A DNA stretch of 64,000 bases from CAIYUC01 sp963682005 (GTDB lineage: Bacteria; Bacteroidota; Bacteroidia; Bacteroidales; FEN-979). The stretch is taken from contig OY820914.1 in the NCBI GenBank assembly GCA_963682005.1, positions 248,001 to 312,000 on the forward strand. Direction: 5' to 3'. Positions 17,456 to 25,019 of this stretch are shown here, piece after piece. The notes under the pieces were generated by a model, which made no database searches, was not told the DNA's origin, and was given only the letters and a program-made list of their open reading frames with translations. Position 1 is the first letter of the stretch, and every line of letters begins with the position of its first letter. Both the position numbers and the translations under genes were made by a program.

Positions 17456-18913
17456 CTATATCGGGGCAACAAAATGAAGGTAAACACCCGGAATTCCCAT
17501 CCTGTTCATTGAAAACTCCACCCGGATGACAATATCGTAATAGGTTGTAAAATCAAGCCCTGCACCGTAACCGATCAGGAATTGATTCTGAAGGCTGTTT
17601 TGTTCGCTGGCATCTTCGTCATCATTGGAAACATAGCCCATGTCAATAAACAGGTTCAGATACAATGCATAATGGATCGTGTTGAACTTATCGCTCTTTA
17701 GAAAATCAACCATGACCACCCGTTCGGGAAGAAGGGCAAATTTCAGATTGTTCTTCATGAAAATAAAATGCTGCCCGTCGATCACATAGTATTCATAGCC
17801 CCGCACAATTTCCCGGCCATATCCCATGCCTTTCTCAAGAAAATAACAGGTTGGCTTGTCAATGGTATATTTCCAGGATAAGCCTGAAGCAAAATACCAT
17901 CGGTTGAACAGGTGCCAGTATTTTCTCAGTGAGGATTTAAGATAGATGGCGTGAACGGATTCGTGGAAAAATCCATTCTGGTTGTAACTGAAGTCCAGAT
18001 AAAATCCTTTCAAAGGATAATACTGAACATCCCGGTGATCATTCCTGAAAAGGTAGTAAAAGCTAACGAAGTCCGTTTTGCTGTCCGTCGTTGAAAATGA
18101 ATAACCCGGGATCTTCACAAGTGAATCCGAAAAGCTGATTTGTGAGTACTCCACCCGGAATGAATGCCTTGTATAGATGTTCGGCCGGAGGAAGGTTTCA
18201 GCAAATGCATCGATGATCCGCCGCGGGAATTGATCCGGATCCTTGTAATAAACCGGCTTGTTATTCTGGCTGTTGACAACCACTTCATGGTTTTGCTGGT
18301 AATTCACACCAAACCCGAGACCAATCGTCTGAGATCTGTTGACATAAGGAATTTTATAGTTGACACCATACAACTGGTTAAATCCCAGGTGGACAGGAAA
18401 AATAAGCGTTTCATTTCTTCCGCGAACATTGAAAAAAGTCATATCGATCCCATACGTCACCTTGCTGAGGTCAGTAGTTTGAAGCCAGGTGTTGAAGTTT
18501 CTGTCGGAAATCAGGAAATAAGGTACAGGCCAGATATACCATCGTTCGATCAGGTGAATGTTGACATCTGTTTTCCCCGGATCAGTTGAATTCCGGACCG
18601 TATCGAAGGTAACAAAGTTAAAAAGCGTTGTATTGAATACATTTTCCCTGCTTTTCGCGATGACCTGCTTGAACTCGCCGGCCGGAATGGTATCGGATTC
18701 ATGAAACATCAATTCTCTGAGTATGATGGAAGGATGTGTGATTTTATTTCCTTCCATCCTGATGGTGCCGATGACGACCAGATGATTTGCATCATTCCAT
18801 TCAGTAGTTGTCCTGACTTGTTGACAGAATAAACTCCGTTCCGGTAATAAACCAAAAAGGATAAAAAAAATCACGTTGAAAAAGCAAGAACACCCCCGGT
18901 AAGTGCTGTTCAT
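17456..18913 (-). CDS. Short Omp85-like outer membrane protein (one POTRA domain plus barrel)
   Basis: 485 residues. A hydrophobic export signal covers ~10-30. One recognisable POTRA-like unit covers ~45-125 (VVIGTIRMEGNKITHPSIILREL ... NIHLIER). A beta-barrel of ~340 residues follows, containing VRGYEYYVIDG, which corresponds to the conserved (V)RGF/Y motif of the Omp85 lid loop. The protein ends with LHFVAPI. It is distinct from the BamA in the same block and much shorter. Omp85 members insert or translocate proteins or lipids; which applies here cannot be told. The start is 3 bp after the stop of the CBS gene, so the two are surely cotranscribed. Confidence 0.75.
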   Translation of the reverse strand: MNSTYRGCSCFFNVIFFILFGLLPERSLFCQQVRTTTEWNDANHLVVIGTIRMEGNKITHPSIILRELMFHESDTIPAGEFKQVIAKSRENVFNTTLFNFVTFDTVRNSTDPGKTDVNIHLIERWYIWPVPYFLISDRNFNTWLQTTDLSKVTYGIDMTFFNVRGRNETLIFPVHLGFNQLYGVNYKIPYVNRSQTIGLGFGVNYQQNHEVVVNSQNNKPVYYKDPDQFPRRIIDAFAETFLRPNIYTRHSFRVEYSQISFSDSLVKIPGYSFSTTDSKTDFVSFYYLFRNDHRDVQYYPLKGFYLDFSYNQNGFFHESVHAIYLKSSLRKYWHLFNRWYFASGLSWKYTIDKPTCYFLEKGMGYGREIVRGYEYYVIDGQHFIFMKNNLKFALLPERVVMVDFLKSDKFNTIHYALYLNLFIDMGYVSNDDEDASEQNSLQNQFLIGYGAGLDFTTYYDIVIRVEFSMNRMGIPGVYLHFVAPI

Positions 18914-18916
18914 TGA

Positions 18917-19579
18917 TCAGACATTCAGGTAGTTCATCAGTGAATCAAACCGGTCCTGCAATCCTTCGTCATAGGTATTCTCCGTATAGGACGCTTTGAC
19001 ATGATAACTGTAGCGCGAAAAAGTTTGCAGAAGCGGACCTACGTCAATTTTATTGACCTTGATTGTGACTTCGATCTTTCCCAGATCAGGAAGAGAAGTG
19101 ATGAAAAGATTCAGGATCCTGGCATCATTGGATTCGATGATCTGTGCAATCTCGGTAAGTACATAATCTTTCTCATTCATCTCAAGGATTATGATCCCTC
19201 CCGGGTTCTCGATCGCCAGGATCTCCGACATGGTGAAGAAAAGATCATTGATGCTGATGACCCCGAGGTATTTCTGATCGCTGTCAAGAACAGGAAGAAT
19301 GGTCAGTTTTAACTCCGACATTGTTCTTATGATCTCATAAATATGCTGGTTCTCTTCAACGAAAGGCCTGTTCAGGATAATTTGCTGGTCAGCGAGCGGT
19401 TCCTCCGGATGACTGAATGAATAAAGGTCTGCTTCTGCAATAAGCCCCAAGTATTCAGTTTCATTCACGATCGGCAGATGGGAAACATGATATTCCTCCA
19501 TCATCGCAATGGCAAAAGAACCCGAATCTGAGGTTTTAAGCGGTATTATCGGCTCTGTTATGAATTGTCTGGCAATCAT
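18917..19579 (-). CDS. CBS-domain pair protein with ACT-like C-terminus
   Basis: 220 residues, cytosolic. Two CBS motifs cover ~1-60 (FAIAMMEEYHVSHLPIVNETEYLGLI) and ~75-130 (MSELKLTILPVLDSDQKYLGVISINDL), which together make an adenosine-nucleotide-binding Bateman module. The last ~80 residues (GIIILEMNEKDYVLTEIAQI) look like an ACT-type regulatory domain. It lies between rsgA (11 bp gap) and the Omp85-like gene (3 bp gap). The ligand and target are unknown. The gene is a constant neighbour of nadK and uppS in Bacteroidota. Confidence 0.8.
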   Translation of the reverse strand: MIARQFITEPIIPLKTSDSGSFAIAMMEEYHVSHLPIVNETEYLGLIAEADLYSFSHPEEPLADQQIILNRPFVEENQHIYEIIRTMSELKLTILPVLDSDQKYLGVISINDLFFTMSEILAIENPGGIIILEMNEKDYVLTEIAQIIESNDARILNLFITSLPDLGKIEVTIKVNKIDVGPLLQTFSRYSYHVKASYTENTYDEGLQDRFDSLMNYLNV

Positions 19580-19590
19580 CCGGAAATAAA

Positions 19591-20499
19591 TTAGTCATCA
19601 TTCAGGATGCTAAGATAACTATTATATCGTCGTAAGCTGACACCGCCCGTTTTTAATGCCTTCTTGACGGCACAACCCGGTTCATGGGTGTGCGAACAGT
19701 TATTGTACTGGCATTCCGGCAAAAGCCTTTCCATTTCCGGAAAGCAGCGTGGGATCTCCGTTTTTTCAAAATCGATCAGGCCGAATTCCTTAATCCCGGG
19801 TGTATCGATAATAAAGCCGCCATTGCGGATTTCAAACATTTCTGCGAAGGTGGTTGTGTGTTTCCCTTTGAGGTGCATCTCCGAAATTGAACCTGTTCTG
19901 AGCTCGAGGGATGGTTCAATGGCCATGATAAGCGCGGATTTTCCTGATCCTGAATGACCGGAAAACAGATTTACCTTTCCTTTCAGCAGGCATTTCAGAT
20001 CCTCCACATGGTCGCCCCTCAATGCAGAAACTGAATAGCATGAATAGCCGGCATTTTCATAGATATCCTTCAGCTCTTCCTCATGCCTTGTCAACTCCTC
20101 ATCATAAAGGTCGATCTTGTTGAAAATTATGCTCGCAGGAATATAATATCCGGTGGCGGTTACAAGAAAACGGTCAATAAACCCCAGCGAGGTCCTGGGC
20201 TGAACCAGCGTTACAATCACAAAGGCACGGTCGATGTTCGCCCCGATGATATGTGTAACTTTTGAAAGCTTTGTCGCTTTCCGGATGATGTAATTATCCC
20301 TGTCCCTGATTTTACTGATAAGCCCGGTTTCTTCAGCGTTCAGGATCTCAAATTCGACAATATCACCAATGGCAACAGGATTGGTTGATCGTAATCCTTT
20401 CATCCTGAATTGCCCTTTGAGTTTGCAATCGATCTTCTCACCACCAGGACTTCTCACTGTGATCCAACTGCCTGTCGATTTAACTACAATCCCTTCCAA
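19591..20499 (-). CDS. rsgA: Ribosome small subunit-dependent GTPase A
   Basis: 302 residues, a circularly permuted GTPase that assists late 30S subunit maturation. An OB-fold N-terminus (~1-65) is followed by the G motifs in permuted order: G4 FNKID near 135, G1 GHSGSGKSAL near 185, and G3 DTPG near 230. The C-terminal zinc knuckle has C-x5-C-x-H-x5-C ligands (CQYNNCSHTHEPGC). All family features are intact. It is the most upstream gene of the minus-strand block running to the Skp genes. No convincing promoter was found upstream. Confidence 0.95.
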   Translation of the reverse strand: MEGIVVKSTGSWITVRSPGGEKIDCKLKGQFRMKGLRSTNPVAIGDIVEFEILNAEETGLISKIRDRDNYIIRKATKLSKVTHIIGANIDRAFVIVTLVQPRTSLGFIDRFLVTATGYYIPASIIFNKIDLYDEELTRHEEELKDIYENAGYSCYSVSALRGDHVEDLKCLLKGKVNLFSGHSGSGKSALIMAIEPSLELRTGSISEMHLKGKHTTTFAEMFEIRNGGFIIDTPGIKEFGLIDFEKTEIPRCFPEMERLLPECQYNNCSHTHEPGCAVKKALKTGGVSLRRYNSYLSILNDD

Positions 20500-20558
20500 T
20501 TCAATCCTTACTTATTTCAATGTGTCTGTTAAAATTTTCCTGCAAATTGATAAAATCC

Positions 20559-20583
20559 AAAATGGCAAAATGTAAAATGGCAA
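20559..20583. repeat. Simple AAAATGG-type repeat
   Basis: AAAATGGCAAAATG is followed by TAAAATGGCAA upstream of rsgA. The reverse complement (CCATTTTACATTTTGCC) resembles the TTTTAC array at 22885-22928, so the two may belong to one family of dispersed simple repeats in opposite orientations. Confidence 0.5.
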
Positions 20584-20701
20584 GACGATCATAAATTTCC
20601 CATTTTACTATTTCAGACGTTTCATTTTGTTCATTCCAGGGAAATGGAAGACCCGGTTATTTCTGGGATAAAGATCCATCCTCTCATGTGAACGGTGAAT
20701 C

Positions 20702-20971
20702 TCAGGGGAAATTGTAATGCTTTTTCACGGGTCGCTTAATATCCCAGATACACTCAAGGCCGTCTTTAAAAATTACAAAGTCTCCCGGTGAAATGGAATA
20801 ATTCCCCTCGCTACTTTCAATGACAACGTCCCCTTCCATGAACAGGCATTCTTCATCCCCTTCGTAAACATGACTGAACCGGGAAACCTCTTTTTCCCAT
20901 ATGGGCCATTTCATGATCTGTCTTTCTTCAATTTCCTGTGAAGAAAGTTTCTGAATGATAACTTGTGCCAT
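20702..20971 (-). CDS. Small cupin-domain protein (ureidoglycine aminohydrolase/EutQ-type cupin)
   Basis: 89 residues, a single cupin barrel. The motif region GDEECLFMEGDVVIES and SPGDFVIFKDGLECIWDI matches the short cupin_3-type proteins related to ureidoglycine aminohydrolase and EutQ domains. The classical metal-binding His pair of cupins is not obvious (Ser/Tyr in the first motif), so metal binding is doubtful. The gene stands alone, divergent from the PrsW-like gene, and ends ~200 bp from rsgA. The substrate is unknown. Confidence 0.75.
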   Translation of the reverse strand: MAQVIIQKLSSQEIEERQIMKWPIWEKEVSRFSHVYEGDEECLFMEGDVVIESSEGNYSISPGDFVIFKDGLECIWDIKRPVKKHYNFP

Positions 20972-21024
20972 AACAAAACATTACATTTATTTTTCAATCC
21001 TGATGTAAATTTATAAAAATAGCT

Positions 21025-21032
21025 TACATTTG
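21025..21032 (+). promoter_or_regulatory. Predicted -7 promoter element for the PrsW-like gene
   Basis: TACATTTG, an exact TAnnTTTG match, 28 bases before the ATG at 21053, in the 81-bp divergent gap with the cupin gene. Confidence 0.5.
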
Positions 21033-21052
21033 GTGGTCAAAAATAACAAAAA

Positions 21053-21733
21053 ATGGGAGCAATAACTTATTTCACGCTTGTTTTCGCACCTGTAATGGCC
21101 CTTTTCCTTTATTTCTACCTTGGAAAAAAATATGACTCTCATTTCGGATCATTAATCCTCAAGGGATACCTTGCAGGCATGATCAGCGCATTCATATATT
21201 TTCTTGCATTTACTATGTACAGGGCTTTGGGATTGACGGAGATCTCGGGGCTGAAAAGAATGCTGATGTTCTCCTTTGTGATCATCGGCTTCAGCTCTGA
21301 GTTCAGCAAGTTCATCCTTTACCGTTATTACATTATCCCCAAAAAAGAGATCGACCGGCCAATTCATGCCATCACCTTCTCTGTAATCTTAGCACTTGGT
21401 TTTTCGACACTGACCCAGGTGTTTTTCTTCCTTAACCTCTTTGAACTTCAATCCTACTATCCTTCCGTCATGTATTCTTATGTTAATGTTCCTTCAAATC
21501 TTATTTTTGCGATAATCATGGGATTTTTTGTCGGAATGTCCAGGTTTATAAATGCAAAGTTCATATACTCCATCATCGGGTTGTTCGGGGCGACATTCTT
21601 CCATGGGATTTTTAAATTTTGCCTCGTTACAAAGGATTTCAAGCTGCTCTCTTTGTTTGCATTCGGGTCTTCACTTATCGTCCTTGTCCTTATTATCAAG
21701 GCTCTTTTCACGAACCCGGAAACATTAAGTTAA
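21053..21733 (+). CDS. PrsW-like multi-spanning membrane protein
   Basis: 226 residues with about seven hydrophobic segments. The order of conserved patches recalls PrsW-type membrane proteases (M82, ABI/CPBP-like fold). SSEFSKFI stands where EExxK is expected. ALGFSTLTQVFFF stands where GFAxxEN is expected. PSNLIFAIIMGFFVGM and FFHGIFKF fill the places of the late helices with a conserved His. Two catalytic glutamates appear to be missing: the first Glu of EExxK is Ser and the Glu of the second motif is Thr. It may therefore be a non-proteolytic relative, or the similarity may be superficial. It converges on dprA with 9 bp of overlap. Confidence 0.6.
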   Translation: MGAITYFTLVFAPVMALFLYFYLGKKYDSHFGSLILKGYLAGMISAFIYFLAFTMYRALGLTEISGLKRMLMFSFVIIGFSSEFSKFILYRYYIIPKKEIDRPIHAITFSVILALGFSTLTQVFFFLNLFELQSYYPSVMYSYVNVPSNLIFAIIMGFFVGMSRFINAKFIYSIIGLFGATFFHGIFKFCLVTKDFKLLSLFAFGSSLIVLVLIIKALFTNPETLS

Positions 21734-22816
21734 TGCATAGATCTTCCCGGGAAGACATTGCACCACCCCTTCGAATTCGAGGTTTAACAAAGCGGCGGCA
21801 ACCCTGCTGGCACTAAGATTCGCTTGTATGGTAAGTTCATCGATCCCTGTACGGCCTGCTTTCCCCAGCACATCCGTTACGATCTGCTCATCCTGGGTCA
21901 TTTCCACAAAAATCCTGCGCTGAATGGGATATCCCGGTTTCTTCTCATCCTCCCATCCCATCATGAGAATGATGTCCTCCGGTGATTGGATCAGCGCTGC
22001 TTTATTGGTCCTTATCAGCCAGTTTGTTCCTTCAGAATAAGGATCAGTGATCCTGCCAGGCACTGCAAAAACATCCCTGTTGTATGAATTGGCAATATCT
22101 GCAGTGATCAGCGCCCCCCCTTTGCGGGCGGCTTCAACAACAATCACTGCATCACATAATCCCGCTATGATCCTGTTCCTCATGGGAAAATTTTCCCTGT
22201 CAGGTTTTGTCTGACTCAGGAATTCAGTGATCAGACCTCCATGCCCGATCATCCGCTCAGCAAGCAATTTATTCATCTGAGGATAGATCCTGTCAAGTCC
22301 ATGACCCAGAACACCAACCGTTCGCAGGCTGTTTTCAAGCGATAACCTGTGAGCACAACTGTCGATACCAAACGCCAGTCCGCTGACAACAAGAACATTC
22401 AGATCCTTCAGCCCCGACACGATCCTGTGACATACATCCTTTCCGTAATCGGTGGCGTTTCTTGTGCCAACAATGCCGATGATCTTCGGAACGTTCAGGT
22501 CAGCTTCACCTTTAAAAAAAAGCATGATCGGACTGTCGATGCAATTTTTCAACCGTTTCGGATAATCGTTATCCTTAAAAAACATAGGTTTGATTTTATA
22601 CTTATGAACAAACTCCACCTCGGATTCTGCCCGTTCCAGTATGTCTTTCCGGTTCAACCCTTCAAAAATGCTCCGGTTAATCCGTGGAACTTTCCGGAGC
22701 AGCCTTTCAGGCTCCCTGAAAACCGCCTCTGCATCCCCGCAGATTGAAATAAGCTTCTTGCCCAGTACACTCCCGACTCCTGGTACAAGCGACAATGCTA
22801 TCTGATATACCAACAA
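21725..22816 (-). CDS. dprA: DNA processing protein DprA
   Basis: 363 residues, cytosolic. It binds incoming single-stranded DNA during natural transformation and loads RecA. An N-terminal helix-hairpin-helix-like region (SLVPGVGSVLGKKL) is followed by the Rossmann-like core with IVGTRNATDYG, VVSGLAFGIDSCAHR, GVLGHGLDRIYP and FPMRNRIIAGL, all diagnostic. A winged-helix-like C-terminus (TGIDELTIQANLSASRVAAALLNLE) completes it. No other competence gene is in the window. Its stop overlaps the stop region of the convergent PrsW-like gene. Confidence 0.95.
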   Translation of the reverse strand: MLVYQIALSLVPGVGSVLGKKLISICGDAEAVFREPERLLRKVPRINRSIFEGLNRKDILERAESEVEFVHKYKIKPMFFKDNDYPKRLKNCIDSPIMLFFKGEADLNVPKIIGIVGTRNATDYGKDVCHRIVSGLKDLNVLVVSGLAFGIDSCAHRLSLENSLRTVGVLGHGLDRIYPQMNKLLAERMIGHGGLITEFLSQTKPDRENFPMRNRIIAGLCDAVIVVEAARKGGALITADIANSYNRDVFAVPGRITDPYSEGTNWLIRTNKAALIQSPEDIILMMGWEDEKKPGYPIQRRIFVEMTQDEQIVTDVLGKAGRTGIDELTIQANLSASRVAAALLNLEFEGVVQCLPGKIYALT

Positions 22817-22884
22817 TGTTCGCTAATTATTATCTATGAAAATCGACTTGCAAAAGATGAAATTGCGTTAATGCTGCCTTCATC

Positions 22885-22928
22885 ATTTTACATTTTACTA
22901 TTTTACTATTTTACTATTTTGTTATTTG
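22885..22928. repeat. Tandem repeat of an 8-bp ATTTTACT unit
   Basis: ATTTTAC is followed by three exact ATTTTACT units (22892-22915) and decaying copies to 22928. It lies between the divergent dprA and glycosyltransferase genes. No -7 promoter element stands out in this 220-bp gap. Confidence 0.8.
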
Positions 22929-23036
22929 ACATTAATCCGCCTGTTGACAAAAAGGTAATACATTTTTCCAAACTTTTTTTTCATCGCAGAAATAACATAT
23001 AATTTTATTGGATAAATTGCTGTAAATTCTGCCCAC

Positions 23037-24134
23037 TTGAAAAACGCCCTTGTATGTCCGCTGGATTGGGGTATCGGTCATGCGACCCGATGTGTTCCAG
23101 TGATTTATAAGCTGATTGCAAGCGGGTTCACCGTGATCATTGCAGCGGATGGCCGCCCTCTGGAATTCCTGCGCAGGGAATTCCCTGGTCTGAAATTTAT
23201 CCGGTTCAAAGGGGTGAAGATCTCCTATCCGAAACGATCTTCATTCGCTTTTCGCATGTTATCAGTATCTCCTGCCTTTCTTTTTGGAATTTTCCGTGAA
23301 CATCAGGAATTAAAAAAAATCGTCAGGCAGGAGCATATCGACCTGGTTATTTCCGATAACAGGTATGGAGTATGGAATCGGGATGTTTTTTCTGTCCTGA
23401 TCACGCATCAGCTTAAGATTATGGTCCCGGAAAAGTTAAGATTCCTGAAAGGTATTGTCGCCAGGGTAACACAAAACCTTATAAACCGTTTTGACGAATG
23501 CTGGATACCCGATTTTGAATTGCATTCAGGCCTGGCCGGAAAATTATCACACCTGGAGATCCTGCCCCAAAATCATGTTTATATCGGGGCATTATCAAGG
23601 TTTTCCTTCGTTCCCGACCAGCAACCGGGTGGCAAGGATCTCCATTATGATCTCCTGGTGATGTTGTCAGGCCCGGAACCTCAACGAACCATATTCGAGG
23701 AAAAGGTCCTTCATCAACTGAGGAACTCGAATCTTAGCGGTGTTGTTGTAAGAGGCATACCGGAAAGCATGGGATCCTATTACCTGACCCCGAAGATTAA
23801 AGTATGGTTTCATCTGGAATCAAAACAAATGATCCAGGAGATCCTGGCCGCTGATATTCTCATCTGCCGCTCCGGATATTCCAGTATCATGGACGTGGTA
23901 ACCCTGGGAAAAAAAGCGATTTTCGTACCTACACCCGGTCAAACTGAACAGGAATACCTGGCCAGGTATATGATGGAAAAAAAGATCTTCTTTTCGATGC
24001 GGCAGGATGACTTTGATTTCACGTATGCACTTGAAATGTCAAAGAATTTCCCGGGATTGCAGATGCAAAATGACTACTCCCTTCTGGATCAGCGGATCCG
24101 TTCACTGCGGATAACAGGTGGTGCCGGAAAATGA
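23037..24134 (+). CDS. MurG-like (GT28-type) glycosyltransferase family protein
   Basis: 365 residues with a GT-B plan. The N-terminal half opens with LVCPLDWGIGHATRCVPVIY, a glycine/histidine motif typical of GT28 acceptor domains. The C-terminal half has a nucleotide-sugar site of the form ILICRSGYSSIMDV, then GKKAIFVPTPGQTEQEYLAR. The only in-frame start after an upstream stop at 23013 is TTG 23037. Substrates are unknown; relatives include MurG and lipopolysaccharide N-acetylglucosaminyl or similar transferases. It does not encode the peptidoglycan MurG itself, judging by divergence and context. It converges on lgt with a 30-bp gap. Confidence 0.8.
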   Translation: MKNALVCPLDWGIGHATRCVPVIYKLIASGFTVIIAADGRPLEFLRREFPGLKFIRFKGVKISYPKRSSFAFRMLSVSPAFLFGIFREHQELKKIVRQEHIDLVISDNRYGVWNRDVFSVLITHQLKIMVPEKLRFLKGIVARVTQNLINRFDECWIPDFELHSGLAGKLSHLEILPQNHVYIGALSRFSFVPDQQPGGKDLHYDLLVMLSGPEPQRTIFEEKVLHQLRNSNLSGVVVRGIPESMGSYYLTPKIKVWFHLESKQMIQEILAADILICRSGYSSIMDVVTLGKKAIFVPTPGQTEQEYLARYMMEKKIFFSMRQDDFDFTYALEMSKNFPGLQMQNDYSLLDQRIRSLRITGGAGK

Positions 24135-24164
24135 TCGTGATCATGATTATTCATGACGCTCTTT

Positions 24165-24977
24165 TTAATCAGGGCGGGGTCGTTCCCGCCTGGCATTCCA
24201 TATGAGGAAAATCCCCGCCAGGATAAATGGCAGCGAAAGCAGTTGCCCCATATTCAGGAACAAAGAAGACTCAAAGGTTTCCTGGGGTTCTTTGATGAAC
24301 TCCACAAGAAACCTCACTCCGAAAATACCGATAAGGAATACGCCGAAGATGAATCCCTGAAGTGGCTTACCCTCTTTCCTGTAATAATACCACCAAAGAA
24401 CAAGGAAAATCAGCAGATAGGATAAGCCTTCATAGAGTTGTGTCGGATGACGGGGATCAATCGCTTCCGCCGGGTTGATCGATCGCACGAACCTGAATCC
24501 CCAGGGGAGTGAAGTCGGAATCCCGTAAATCTCAGAATTCATCAGGTTTCCCGTTCGGATCAGGAATCCTGCCAATGCAACCACAATGACCACACGGTCC
24601 ATCACCCATAAAAACGAGAACTTCTTGGTCCTGGAAAAGATCAGAATGGACAAAAGTATCCCGATGGCAGCACCGTGACTGGCAAGTCCTCCCTCCCATA
24701 TCATCAGTATCTTCAAAGGATGACTGAAATAATAACCTGGCTCATAGAATAAGCAATGACCCAGACGGGCACCGATTATGGTCCCCACAATCATGAAGGT
24801 AGTCAGTTCATCCAGGAACTTGATCTGAATGTTCTCCTTTTTGAAAACTTTGGTAAGGATGATGTATCCGAGAACAAATGAGGCCGCAAAAAGCAAGCCG
24901 TACCACCTGATGACAACCCCGCCGATCCTGAATAAATCAGGACTCACGTTCCAATTGATAAAAGCCAAATTCATCAA
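24165..24977 (-). CDS. lgt: Prolipoprotein diacylglyceryl transferase
   Basis: 270 residues, an inner-membrane enzyme with about seven transmembrane helices. It transfers diacylglycerol from phosphatidylglycerol to the lipobox cysteine of prolipoproteins. Family motifs: IRWYGLLFAASFVLGY near the N-terminus, ARLGHCLFYEP, WEGGLASHGAAIG with the essential His, and the Lgt signature RTGNLMNSEIYG. HPTQLYEGLSY is also typical. Two ATGs at 24977 and 24974 could both serve. It lies 42 bp downstream of the large DUF2723 gene and is probably cotranscribed with it. Confidence 0.95.
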   Translation of the reverse strand: MMNLAFINWNVSPDLFRIGGVVIRWYGLLFAASFVLGYIILTKVFKKENIQIKFLDELTTFMIVGTIIGARLGHCLFYEPGYYFSHPLKILMIWEGGLASHGAAIGILLSILIFSRTKKFSFLWVMDRVVIVVALAGFLIRTGNLMNSEIYGIPTSLPWGFRFVRSINPAEAIDPRHPTQLYEGLSYLLIFLVLWWYYYRKEGKPLQGFIFGVFLIGIFGVRFLVEFIKEPQETFESSLFLNMGQLLSLPFILAGIFLIWNARRERPRPD

Positions 24978-25019
24978 ATTCGTAATTTATTTTAGTCCGG
25001 CTTCCAGGATCCGACTTTC

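Noticed and set aside
20702..20971. Antitoxin or short regulator in the 20.7-21.0 kb gap
   Set aside because: The small gene is a recognisable cupin and has no toxin partner.
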